DNA of 64,000 bases from Armillaria gallica (Eukaryota > Basidiomycota > Agaricomycetes > Agaricales > Physalacriaceae). Below the pieces are notes generated by a model. It ran no database searches and was not told where the DNA came from. It worked only from the letters and a program-made list of their open reading frames with translations. The stretch is from the NCBI GenBank assembly GCA_037576215.1, contig JBANDB010000004.1:5828001-5892000 (forward strand). Reading direction: 5' to 3'. Made by a program: the position numbers and the translations under genes. Positions 1-11,310 of the stretch are shown here, one piece after another. Every line of letters starts with the position of its first letter. Position 1 is the stretch's first letter.

Positions 1-432
1 GAACCTGAGAACCTCTTCACCATCTGTGCAGTGCATATTTGTAGGCACTTGAATGCTACCTACTACCTTCTTCTTCTCGCGCAAGTTCATCCAGATCACT
101 CAGCTTGGCCCGAGTGCTTGTGGAGGCTTGACACTACACCACTGGCTAAGCACTTTGGTCTGCTAGGTGGTTTTCCAGACTGGACTGGTAGTATTGTTTT
201 AGAATTTAGGGAATTTATCAAAGGAGGATGTGTGGGAAACTTTGGACTGCCTATGCCTGATCCCCAGCCACCGCAACAAACTCTGGTTGAAGATGAACAC
301 CCAGTTCATGAATGGTCATTGATGAAGTTGTTACCAAAACTTTGGCATCGAATGCAACAGCGGCAGCACAGTGATACGGCGACAAAAACAGAGGAAATTA
401 TGATGAATCCTAGCGGTATCAGTGAAGTGTGA
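1..432 (+). CDS. DUF6535-type protein, C-terminal end only (cut by window edge)
   Basis: The frame is open from base 1 to the TGA at 430-432, so the gene begins left of the window. The 143 visible residues align almost end to end with the C-terminus of the copy ending at 13,189: both have ENLFTICAVHICR or a close variant, then a WPECL..LD..PLA.HFGLL stretch, a GGCVG.FGL turn and a basic, glutamine-rich tail ending ISEV. In the family this region lies in the soluble part after the membrane domain. Many differences from the 13-kb copy are C-to-T or G-to-A at CpG. Whether the full gene is intact cannot be seen. Confident as a family member; function unknown. Confidence 0.75.
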   Translation, partial: EPENLFTICAVHICRHLNATYYLLLLAQVHPDHSAWPECLWRLDTTPLAKHFGLLGGFPDWTGSIVLEFREFIKGGCVGNFGLPMPDPQPPQQTLVEDEHPVHEWSLMKLLPKLWHRMQQRQHSDTATKTEEIMMNPSGISEV

Positions 433-1075
433 ATAGGCAGCAACGTTCTTTATTAATATATCTGTAGCACATATGAATTGACGTCTTTTGCAAGTGCATC
501 ATTTTGCAGCATCTACTTCCTATTCAGAAATTAAGAACTGTTCAACTCTGCTCTAATATCAGAGCCCTGTGAAGGAGGGCAACCCCCATCCATTTGATAT
601 AAGGACCTATATACAATCTAAGTGGTAAATGGAATGATATACCCTGCCTGCAGCGAACCCCTCTGCAGCAACACATATCTCCAGCTCGTCACTCTCCAGC
701 TCACATCTCTCCAGCACATGCTCCTTCCAGCGAGAGATCCTTTTCTCGCCACCATTTTCCAGTGAAAGTCTCTCCAGCAATCATTCTACACTCCCCTATG
801 CTTCTGGGCTAGTTTGACATGCCGTCTCAAAAGATATTGTTCAGTAGACAGTGCCTATAGAGCTCTATATATTGCCGTCCTTTCAAGGAAAGAAGTCGCA
901 GTGACCACGAGGACCTGGATGGAGGAAGTGATGTGGACTACAAATCAGGTAAATGCCTGGGTATGTGGGAAGGGAGTGAACTTAACCCATTCCTGGCACA
1001 TCTACTGCTGTTCCCGCCCCTGCCACTTCTAGTATCACCATTTCAAAATATCCATCTCACTGGACAACGATAAGT
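433..1075 (+). repeat. Duplicated 3' flank of the DUF6535-type gene (module C, copy 1)
   Basis: The sequence after the stop codon runs parallel to 13,190-13,815. Shared landmarks include the GTGAAGGAGG stretch, the clustered CTCTCCAGC-like words at about 655-795, and the block around 890-1,020 with a conserved tail reading CATTCCTGGCACA. The part from about 655 is also present at 23,640-24,010. No gene of its own is seen. The copy is CpG-poor compared with its two relatives. Confidence 0.7.
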
Positions 1076-4000
1076 CATCTTGATCAATTATTCACGCTAT
1101 GTGCTAGTGCGGCTCATGAAGGAGAGTTACGAGTCCAAGTTTACAAGGACTCGTTTTTTATATATATAAAAATCATTCTTTTGTGCTACATTTTGAACCT
1201 GGACCCTGCATTTTAAGTTTTACCTTAGAATTCAACATAATCAAATAAAGGCCTTTTATAGACAGCTGCTTTCAGGATGCTTATAGTGCTAAGGAAACTG
1301 GTGGGCAGCTGCTTTTTTATTACTTCTTGTATGGAATACATATTAAAGAATGTATCCCACTCAAAATTGAGGCTTTGGAGGGTGAGCACAGACTACAGGA
1401 TGCATGTCAAGCATCAATTTGGCTTGCCATGGCATGATCAACTGAGCGCTGATTGAGTGGCTGTGCTACTACTTTTTGTAGTCCTTTACCACCACCTCCC
1501 TCTGCCGCGACACCCATCTACTCCCCGAATAGCCCTCTCATGGGTGTGCAAAGGTATGTTATCAGCATTTCTATATTTACTCCTCTTTTTAGATACTTTT
1601 TACACATCCGGAGACCCCAAGAGCCCTGGATTATGTGCATCCCACCCCCACCAACCATGTAAGCCCTTGAACGAGGCAGCACCCTGTCTCCTCCAATAAT
1701 GACTACAATGACTTTCCCACTGTCAATGGCAACAACGACAATGACTAATACTCGCCGTGGCACGAAATGCAGTCAGAAACACCCTCCCCCAACCAATCCA
1801 CCACCTCTCGCAATGATATCGGTGTCAATCACCCCCATGTACTAGGTTTGTGGCCCTTAAAGATCTCGAATATAGCCAAAGATTTGATATTGGTGCCCAT
1901 CTGCTCCTGTGGGACCCGAATGAGTGAGCACCAATGATGATGATGATGGCCAATAGGACAGCAACGGCAATGGCGGTGGCAGGGATGGGAGACAAATTTT
2001 CTGTGATGCAGGACCTTGAGAATGCTTGAGGGGAAGGCTGCTAGGTAATGAGATTGCATGGGGGAAGCACAAGAGGGCAGGAGATGTTGAGGAGGAGGGC
2101 AGGGCCAAGACTGGGACGCTGACAGTGCACGATGATGATGACAATGGCAGCCACATGATTTTAGGCTTCAATGGAGAATTGAGGACACAACAAATGTGCC
2201 CAGCATCACTGCCATACAACAATTTGCCTGCCCACCACTGCCCACCCTGCCAAACACCAACATGGACGTTCCCCGTCCCATGTAGCCATCCCAGGGACCC
2301 CATACTTGTACATCCCCTATCATTTTGATGAGGGAACATGAATCCTCCATTCGCTAGCTACAACGATGCCCCTGTTATTGTGTATCGACACCCCATCCCA
2401 TACCCAGGCTTCCTCCCACATATCCTTCCCTACGGCCCAACCACTATGACGACTACCTCACCATCCCCATTTTCGACATCAGGGAATTTAGCGGTGAGGT
2501 TTGTTTTCTCCTCCAACCCCCTCGTTGCTGTCAACAGGGTTTCGGCCCCTTCCCATCCATTTTCCTAGTGTGCCGTGACCCTATATGACCTTGCAACCTC
2601 CCCAAACCGATTCAGAAGTTGCTGTTCTAGCAAACAACACCTCCTGCAGTGACTGCCACTGACTCGTGTACCCACCATGCTTGCTGCATGGTTTTTTCTA
2701 TTAAAAAAAATCCTTTTGTATTTATCCGTAGTATCATAATATAATAACCTACATTTGAACAACATTACCAGCTTTTTAGTTGCACTTTGCTACTATGTTT
2801 TGTTTGCAAGGCCAGAGTTCAGAGACATGAATTTAGTAACTAAACCCCAATGAGGAATTCCCCAGTATGCCCTATTGTATATCCGATTCCCAGGTATTCA
2901 ATGTATGGGCATAATAATGTACAAAAATTCTTTTGTTTCCATGAGGGCAACACCACTACTTTTGAAGCGTCCCAGCACTATGTATTTCAAGTAAATGGCT
3001 GTTCCCCTGGTTATCCTTAAGGTTAGATTCGCACAGCCACTTTCTCATATGCAACAATCACTTCAAATTCGCAAGTACTTTTCAGGAAATCCCAATGCTA
3101 CTATTTGCTACTGCCAATGACTGATCCCTTCAGCATTATGCATGGCCGCAGCATTCCCTATGTTTGTGCCTATTTTTATAGGGCCAATATGCAGTGAAAT
3201 TTTCTTGTTTGTTCCCAACCCTTTCTTCCTCCTCAAATGACTCCACTGAATTGTCTCTTAGAATGCTGCAGCATATCACTATTGACCATTCTGACTATTG
3301 CCACAATGATCCCACGAAATGCAGCTCTTACTGTGGGCTCGGTTTCATTGCCATGGAGATCATCGACTTGGATGGAAATGCTGTTCCAGTCTTGAGTGTT
3401 TGCACAGTCTGCAAATGCCCTGCCCTGTCATATCTCATATCAAAAATATATTGGTGAGGCTATTCCTTCTTTGGTGAATATGATTTTTCTCAAAGGCCTC
3501 AGTGTCATGTAAATAGTCTGTCTTTCATCACTATGGCATCTGTGCTCAATTCTTAGTTAGGTGTTGATCTATACCTCTCGGTATGGCATTTCTAACATGT
3601 CTTCTAGCATGCTGATTGATACAATGGAGTTTACAATATGTGAGGTACACACATTGATCAAGACACAAACTAGGCAGACTCGGAGTGTCAGAGAACACAT
3701 ACATAGACTCGGTTTCATTATGATTGCACTAGCTCATGCACTGTTTATTTAGTACTGACTAATGAGACAATGAGAATGTATGACAGTCATTACTGCTGCC
3801 CCATGGAATCAGCAAGTAATTTGGCCTTTGGGGATGCTGGTGCAGCCAATGAAGAGGAGCTGTTTTTTGAGGATTTCATGGCTCATGAATCTTGTCTACT
3901 GGCACTGAGGTCAATAACCAGATAAATCAGAAATCAATGGTAAGTGAACCTTCCATTAGATAAAACTAGACTAATCTTTTTTTCCTCAAGCCAACTATGT

Positions 4001-5313
4001 GTTCAATCCCTCTGTCAAGACAATGCTGTCATTGACTAAGAGACTGAGTGAGGTGGATGGTACAGGTTTGCATTCATCTCAATGTGCATACCACTAACAA
4101 GTGTTTTATAGTTGAGAATGGATTTGGTAATGAATGGCAGGTGGAGGAAGTTATGTTTTGAGTGTGCAGGCAGGCATGGGAGAGTGCAGATACATGGAGA
4201 GACAGCAGTAGACTAGGAGTTCTGGGCAGGAATCGAAGTTGGCGGTGAGACCCCCAAGTTCATAGAGATGGGTGTTTTCATGGAAGTCATGTCAGAAGGC
4301 AGAAGAGGGTTGAAGGAGGCACAAGTCTTAAGAGAGTTGACATGATGGTATAGGGAGACATTGAACAAGACTGTACATGCGACAGATCTTTCATGTGACG
4401 ACTGTTGTACACATGTATATGAAAGCAATGTACTTATTCTGACTCCGTGAGCAAGGTTCATCTGAAGGCACCAGCTGCACCACCATGATCCCACAGTGCA
4501 CAGTTTGACAGTGTCAACTCTGTGTCAGTGGCTGAATATCCCAGCACCACCAATGGTTGCATCATCCAAGTAATCAAGGAGCTCCTGGATGAGTTTTTGT
4601 TAGACTTGGGTTATGGCATTATGTGAGTACATCCCCATCCAATGTACATTGGCAAGTCGTCAATCTGGATTTGAGGTTCAAGTGAGTAAGAGGGGGAAGG
4701 GTTGTGGACACATTAGTTTTGGCAAAATTTCATATTTTGTTTGTCGTATTTTGGGGGTACTAACATGTAATTTTTAGCCATATGTACCAGCTAGGCATAT
4801 TAGCATACTCAGGTGCTGTTGTATGTGGTCACGGAAAGGGCAGCGGACTTGATCGAAGGTCAGAAGCATTGTTAGATGGTTCAGCAAACACTCAGGCCAT
4901 ATATCAATGAGCTTGGTTTTGAAATATCTTTCGTGTCAATAAAGTTTGATGTCAGTGTTTGTAGGCGGAGGTTTCAAATGTCATGGATGCTACATTAATG
5001 CTACATTGCAAATCCAAAAAGAACAAAGGCAAGAGAATTGAGTCTTAGTTTCTGATCTCTATAATATCTTTCCCCATCAAGGTCAGGTGTGTAGGTGTTG
5101 AATCATTCCAAGTGGGACCTTGATATAGTCCTGTTTTAATCACGCCTGGCTTGGTAGCACCATCTGTCACTTATGTACAATTCTAAATGTAGAAATGAAT
5201 TCCCATCACTCAGGTTTGCTCCTTGCATCAGTACCGCCATGGTCACATCATTTCCTCACGTATATCCTTGCTTTCTTCTTACTCGCCGGTCATGATATGG
5301 ATACAACACCATT
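1076..5313. other. CpG-poor decayed DNA, no recognisable gene
   Basis: I find no open frame with a recognisable domain. Short frames at 3,194-3,457 (+), 2,338-2,568 (+), 1,857-2,339 (-) and 4,213-4,494 (-) have no familiar motif and no paralogue in the window. CpG is scarce while TpG and CpA are common, as in old methylated repeats. A short GAT/ATG microsatellite lies at about 1,934-1,948. This is probably remains of mobile elements, but I could not assign any to a class. Confidence 0.45.
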
Positions 5314-5631
5314 ATGGAAGATCCTGAGGGACTGCAAACCATCAAAATTGTTGTCACCAAGCGCATAAAGGCCTGAAAGGATGGCTTTCATCCTTTCCAA
5401 GAACAGCCCATTGTTTATATCCTCAACGGTGAAGATGTTTTACTCGGTACAGCAACTGGTGACAGAAAATCAGCTCTCTTCAGTGTTCCCATTCTTTGCC
5501 ATCTCGAACTCAGCCAGTACCCTGAAGAATATCCCTTGTTACCAGCTTGCAAACACCCTGTTGGACTGGTTATTACACTGACAAAAGGATTGGCCTGCAA
5601 TATGAGGAACTTGAAATTCAGATGGGGTTGA
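5314..5631 (+). pseudogene. RecQ-like DEAD-box helicase fragment
   Basis: About 105 codons resemble the N-terminal ATPase region of RecQ-type helicases that are repetitive in basidiomycete genomes. In order: a Q-motif-like FHPFQEQPIVYILNGED, a degraded Walker A reading GTATGDRKSALF where GTGxGKS is expected, then PILCHLEL and a motif Ia-like PVGLVITLTKGLA. There is an in-frame TGA at 5,374-5,376 and the frame ends at 5,629-5,631, just after motif Ia; no DEAH-like motif II or helicase C-terminal domain follows. It lies in CpG-poor DNA. It is dead as it stands. The class is moderately sure, the exact subfamily is not. Confidence 0.55.
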
Positions 5632-6849
5632 AATAAGGTCTGGAGAGACTGGGGTAAAAGTTGAGAGTCAATAATCTGATGCATTTGAGGGTGGGACTGG
5701 AATTATGGGAATCTAAGGTATTTTGGTTCATTTTTTGCACCATTTTAGTGGTTCTGGGTTATAAAAAGTCATTACTGTTAAGAATAATACAGTTTGGATT
5801 CACAAATATGGCAGAAACACATCGTGATGATGGCAGCAAGTGAAAAAAAATTGACATGTCTAAGAAGCACATGATAGTTTTACATAACAAAATGATGGTG
5901 ACACCAAGGCCCCCCACATAAACAACAGACTACATACACGCTGTCACTCCCTCTCTCCATAGGCATGTATCATCCATCTGTCTATGAGAGACTAAACTTA
6001 ATAGTAATCCAAGTCAATGTCTGTGTTTTGAAAAAGTGCTCAACTCTCTCACCCATGCCATCTGGGACTTCGGACTCGTACCTGCCATGCTTGCAATGGC
6101 CCACTTCAGCTAAGTTGATCAGAGATCTGCAAGGAGGGTGAATCCTTCTGCATGCGGCCAAGAAGAAAGCATCCCTGTAGCGGCGGCTGCACACCGGTCC
6201 CCAATTCTTTGCCTGTGATTTCAAGCTCCATATTTACATGAGTATTCATGTACCCAAGATTGTATAAAGCTTGGTAGGGCCGACATCAGGAGCAGAGGCT
6301 GTTTAATACACATCGAAAGCATTATATTACTTACTACAACAATCTGAACATGTTCTTTAAATTTGCCTGAAATGATTCCCCAATGATGATGTTAGATGGA
6401 GGATAAAAATTTAAATGAAATGTATGGTATTGATGGTTGAGAAAACTGTATGGATCCGAGAAGGAAGCTGGTAAGCCCCAAGAGAAAATGACTTGCTCGG
6501 TGGCAGCTCACACAGCCACCAGCTCACATTTTCTCTCAGGCTACAGCAAACCCAACGATGGCATGAAGCCTTTCGGCTATAATGCAAGTCAGGATATACA
6601 GCTTCATACAGCCAGGCCACAAAGATGGAAAGTATTTGCTATGCATCAATTCCTGCATCTAAAATCAGCCTTCAGTAACACCAGATGAGCCACATCACCA
6701 AGTATGATGATTCTAGCAGCACACAATGCTGGTCTCAGCACTGTAATGCTGTCTGTGTGGATGTCAAGTCCTGCCACACGACGTGATGCAGGACACCTGT
6801 GGAAATAGAATTTTAGACAAAGGTTCATGAAAGAAGTGAACTTCATACC
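5632..6849. other. No recognisable gene
   Basis: Short frames occur on both strands, for example 5,982-6,224 (-) and 6,437-6,688 (+), but none has a known motif, a matching splice pattern or a paralogue here. This may include further remains of the helicase or P450 relics on either side. Confidence 0.4.
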
Positions 6850-7320
6850 TGTAGGGACACGGCGGCTGGGGAACCAATCAGGTACATACCGATATGCAGG
6901 AGAAGCGCCACCAAGTAGCTTGGAGATCTGGACAGAACATTGAACGAACAGTCCTATGAGGAGAAACCAGGTCCACAATGAAGGCTCCGGTTTTCATGGC
7001 AGAGGAAAATTGCTCAGTGCTTGATCTGCAAGCCGGATGGATGAATCATCATTCTCTTTGACTTCATATCCGTGAGCAATACGCAAAACAATGGCTCCGG
7101 CAGTTCTGAAATACATTGAATAAAGAGTTGGACGAGATAAAAAATGTTACGTACTTGTGAACATGGGCAGGAAGTTCATCATGCTTGGGACGAAGAAAAT
7201 GACACGTCTCCATATCTTGAGGCGGACGGCACTGTCTCATTTGCCTAAGAGCCCGTAAGGCTGTAAAATATTCTGCGATGGCAGTGACCACCAGCACAAA
7301 CTTTTCCTTCTCGTAACCAC
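6850..7320 (-). pseudogene. Cytochrome P450 fragment
   Basis: On the minus strand an exon reads ETCHFLRPKHDELPAHVH and is followed by a good 49-base intron (7,106-7,154, GTACGT..TTTCAG). The frame resumes as KTAGAIVLRIAHGYEVKEND and IRLADQALSNF, typical of the region before helix F in basidiomycete CYPs. A TGA at 6,994-6,996 and a frameshift follow, then KTGAFIVDLV and, past another break, YRYVPDWFP, the usual next landmark. The I-helix AGxDT, ExxR and haem-cysteine motifs are not found. This is a degenerate internal fragment of a membrane-bound monooxygenase gene. The specific CYP family cannot be given. Confidence 0.7.
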
Positions 7321-7899
7321 TGAAGGGTGTGACTCTGGAGAGTACAAAGGGTTGGAATACAAGGGGTAAAAATGCTCATTGTCCACAGGAGAATTGAGCA
7401 TGTCAACAGGGGTGTTTAGAAAAATTCATTTCACAATTTGGCACCGAGTGCACTGAACACACAAGGAGCGTGCTTGAAGCACTGCCATCGAGCAGCTCAA
7501 AAATAAGGTCAAGGTCGTAGCTCTCGCAGACAGAAAATGCATGGCTAAGATGGTATGTCAGTCAAGTGAAAGCCAGCTCATGAGAGATACGCATGCAGTG
7601 AATCCACGAGCGTTGTTCAAGCGTGCTGTCTTTCAATGACAAGAATGATGTTCAGAAAGTCACACGTCAAGGATAGCCTCGTCAACTAGCTGCCCGTTCT
7701 GTCTGCTGCCAATAAAAGAGTCAAAGAGGTTTACAAGCAGAAAAATGGAGGGGCACTGACTTATATACAAGTGGCAGCAGACTGAGACGAAACAGCTATC
7801 CTCATGCGGCTAAAACAGCGACAAGCAGAACATGTGAAAAACAAAGAGCACGACCCGAACGAACCCGTCTGAGTGTATCATTCAGAAGCCGCTGCAGAT
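7321..7899. other. No recognisable gene
   Basis: I see no coding pattern. The stretch lies between the P450 relic and the first copy of duplicated module A and may contain the decayed 5' part of the P450. Confidence 0.4.
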
Positions 7900-9730
7900 G
7901 ACATAAGAAATGAACCAAATAGCCTCTGCCCACGACCTACGGTGGGCGATCAGTCATTTTCTCTTTGATAAAGCCCTCTCTTCTCCTCAACAAGTTTCGG
8001 AAAGAATTGGAGAGTCTTACCACTACTATCATCCCCCGCTGCTCCGCTGTCTCACCAAAACCAGAGCGGTGGAATGAACGAGCAAGGTGGTGAGAGACAA
8101 AGAGGATGACTGGACAGGGTGACTGGAAGCTGGAGAACGGCTGATCTCCACATAATGGTCAAAACGCAGGCTACTTTCTCTGTATTCTTCGGCGAAATCT
8201 CCTCAGTGTGGTTGAGCTCCCAGGTAGATAGAAGCCTTATTCGATAGTTATTCGATAGATCATCATCCCCTGTTGGGTATATACTCCCCTGCCAAGAGGA
8301 ACACTGCCATCTAGCTTGAGGGAAAGTGTCCCACATGGATGGGAGACCCGGCTAACAGCAAAGTGAGCGACCAGCTACGCAGACTGGGTGAGAGGAACTC
8401 ACCGTCCTCCGCACATATAGTGTCCTTCCCTCTCGCAACTACTTTTGCTACCCTATCACCCTGGGGCATCTCGTCTGGTGGCAAAAAAGGCAATCACAGA
8501 AAGCTCGCTCGTGAGTCGGCAGTATCCATGTGCACTCAGAAGCCGTGCACAATGTTGGCCTTCAGCGGAGAGATGCCACCATCTTGTGAGCTGATGTGTT
8601 TCCAGGGTAGGCCCCCCTGTGCATGATGTCGCAGTGAGGAATGAAGATGACACTATGGAGATGGCAGGTGAATATTATTATTATATCCGTGAAAATGGGG
8701 TGAGACAACAGCACTTACCAATCCCAGTCCCATCACCCACAGTCACTTCCCATCATTGAGGTGAAAACGAACGTGCATGTGTTCCCAGACAAATGTGTAC
8801 TGTCTCGAGGCAAGGAAGGTGTTGACAGTAGGCGGCGAAAATACCAAGGGAGCGTTGAAGATGGACAAATGGACAAAAGCCGTTGGACACTGTGAGATAT
8901 TGTTCAGGATGATGATACTCCTGCATAGAAGTGAACGCATGTTGCCAGTCCCAAAGCCGGTCCTCCTCTTCAGTATAGGTCCGCTTGCCCAGTAGAAAAT
9001 CTTTCGAGATTTTGGCTTTGGTCTTGAGCTTGAGCTACTAAATTGAAGTATAAATATCATCTAGATTCAGAGACAAACATACAAATTGACTCACTGGACA
9101 GCTTCACAGAGTCATTGAAGGGCGATATGAGAGATAGCAAAAACTTGAGGCAAGCGCATGGATGAAGGGGTCCGCTTTGTTTGGTCTGACCAACGTCGAG
9201 CCAAACATTCACTTCTGTTCACCCATTTTGCTCTCGCTACCATCTCGATATCATGCTTACCATGCTGTAATATGCACCGGGAGTGAAGAAGAGTAAGAAA
9301 ATAAATATAAGAGACTTACTTCGCAACGATCTCACCTTTACTTTAGTTTCCTCTATTTCAACACGCCCGAATAAATACGAAATTCTACCCAAGCGACTTC
9401 TTTGCATGTCTAGAAAGCCCTTTTGGATCAACACTCTCTATAGCTATCATGCTGGTCCTTTCCTAGCGCGCCTTTTCACTCGTCGCCTCCTAGCCATCCG
9501 TATATCGTGGTGAACGTGTCTTGACACGTCGAGTTAGAAGATTTGCATAGACATTCATCTCCTCATGCAGAATGATCTCACTCCACTGCCTTCCATCAGA
9601 CCCACCCAAACCTTAACACGTGGCCAGTTTTCGGTTTTGGTTCAAAGACAAAGCAATCAAGTGTCCTACTCACTGCACTCGACAAGCAGAGCGAGAAGAT
9701 GGTCCAACAGCGAGATCGCCACAACTGTAT
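7900..9730. repeat. Duplicated module A-B, copy 1
   Basis: Colinear, same orientation, with 13,990-15,720 and with 25,319-26,870. Landmarks in all three: a GAACGAGCAAGG-like word near the left end, a CAGAAAGCTC word mid-module, and a GAGCCAAACATTCACTTTT word near the right end followed by a CACGCCCGAATAAAT-like word in two copies. The minus strand holds coding-like exons: in this copy QYTFVWEHMHVRFHLNDGK (about 8,745-8,830), with a GTAAG donor soon after. The copies disagree in frame, so this is a decayed multi-exon gene of a family I do not recognise. Confidence 0.6.
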
Positions 9731-11310
9731 AATCAGCGCTGTATTTATTCAACAGTCAAGCCCTGGAAGCAACAGTAGCCGGAGCGGGAGGGAGGACACT
9801 TCAGGATGGGTAAGTCCCTTCCTTCACCCCACATGCCCTCTGAAAGGACGGTGTCATATAGAGCTTTGGAAAAGCAGTCTGTCCACGCAAGGCTCCCTCA
9901 AAGTTTCCAGGACAACATATAGGGCAAGCTCTCAGTGTGATGGAGTGGAGGGGAGAGGGGATGCCTGCACCAGAAATGGTGGCTTTCACTCTCTACCATC
10001 TGTGTGCAAATCTTGCCGTTGATGTATGCATTCCTTTTCTTTGATCTTTTCTTTCGGAAATCTGTATGACATCCACTTGGCTTCTAACTTGGCATATGGG
10101 TATGGTTTTCTTGCTTCTCTTGTTGATTTCTCCGAGCTTATTGTTCCCTTAAATGATCCACCCCTGGTGCCGTTTGTGTATTTTTTCTTCATCGGACAGT
10201 AACCCATATTAGGTATTGTCCAAATGCCCATGATTTCTGCTGTCTCTCAGTGTCTTATGATACAGCCTCGCGGTTCTCGATCTCAACTACAAACAAAAAG
10301 TACTCAGAAGAGGCGACACGAAGATGGCGATGCGAAGATATATGCATTGCCACTCAACGAAGTGTGGTTGGAATTGACAGAAGGATTCGGAATGATAAGC
10401 ACTTGCTGCACGCGCGCCTCCACAGTTCTCGCTCTTCTGCAATAGTGCCACCTTCCTTGCAAACACCAGCAATATCAATGCGGGCTGCCTGTGTGATACG
10501 CATACAATATCGAGTCGTGATGGGTATTAAAGTGCTCAAGATCCAAATTTCGAAAGATCTTCTGGCAAGCGAGCGGACCTATATTGAAGGGGAGGATGTC
10601 GTGGCGTAGGAATGCTAATGTGAGTTCACTTCTACGCCAAGTGATATTTATTCTCATCCTAAACGATCTCCCGCAGCATCTCCCTACATTTCCGAAGCTT
10701 TCTCGACATTTTCGCCACCTTCTTCCAACGATGCAAGAAACCTTCCATGAGCGGGACGACCTGAATTTGTTCCAAGATAGCATGCTTTTTCTGGGGAGCA
10801 GCACGTTCGTAGTGGCCAGAGGGCAGTGATTGGTAGGTGTTGTCTTCTCACTCACCTTCACCAGTATTCATCATCTCCGTAGCGCCATCTCCATCACAGC
10901 GACATCTCTCCTTCGAAGGCCAGCATCGTACATGGCTTCTGAGAACACACGGATACCCTGGAAATGCATCAGCTCTCGAGCAAGCTTTCTGCAATTGGCG
11001 CAGTGACAAATGCGAATGAGAAGACGGCCGAGTCCTGAGAAGATCATGAAGACTTGTAGGTCCTCTCTCTCCCCTTCACCCATATTCATTACTCATCCTT
11101 CACCCAGCTCCTACGATGAACGCGACGACTTTTCCTTCAATGTCAGGACTAGCACGTTATGGCACACCGATGCATACAGCAGTCATGAAGACCTTGATTT
11201 TTCATCAAGCTATCGTTATCCAGTGAGCAGGACCGTAAGAGCGAAGTATAGAGGAAAGTGACGGCAGGAAACAGCGATAGATGGACTAGGGATGGGTAAG
11301 CCTCTCCCTA
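9731..11310. repeat. Patchwork of duplicated, decayed exons
   Basis: Three pieces recur elsewhere. About 9,700-9,830 matches 27,080-27,180 (a GGGAGGGAGGACACTT word followed by a GGATGGGTAAGTCC donor). About 10,310-10,470 matches the unknown gene near 30,560-30,700 and 61,480-61,640, here reading HEDGDAKIYALPLNEVW. About 10,860-11,260 matches 58,700-59,040 (shared word GAATGAGAAGACGGC). No complete gene can be built. The last piece abuts the truncated DUF6535-type copy. Confidence 0.5.

Noticed and set aside
655..795. CRISPR-like or ordered tandem array of CTCTCCAGC words
   Set aside because: Spacing is irregular, words vary, and the whole stretch is simply a duplicated low-complexity leader seen three times.
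1857..2339. 160-codon minus-strand frame
   Set aside because: Serine/proline-rich composition, no motif, no paralogue and no splice context; typical chance frame in pyrimidine-rich DNA.
4213..4494. Minus-strand frame thought to be a retroelement protease region
   Set aside because: A resemblance around MSPY was too short and the D-[ST]-G triad is absent.
8052..8336. Minus-strand frame as an intact gene
   Set aside because: The three paralogous copies of module A differ in frame here and a GT..AG intron runs through it.
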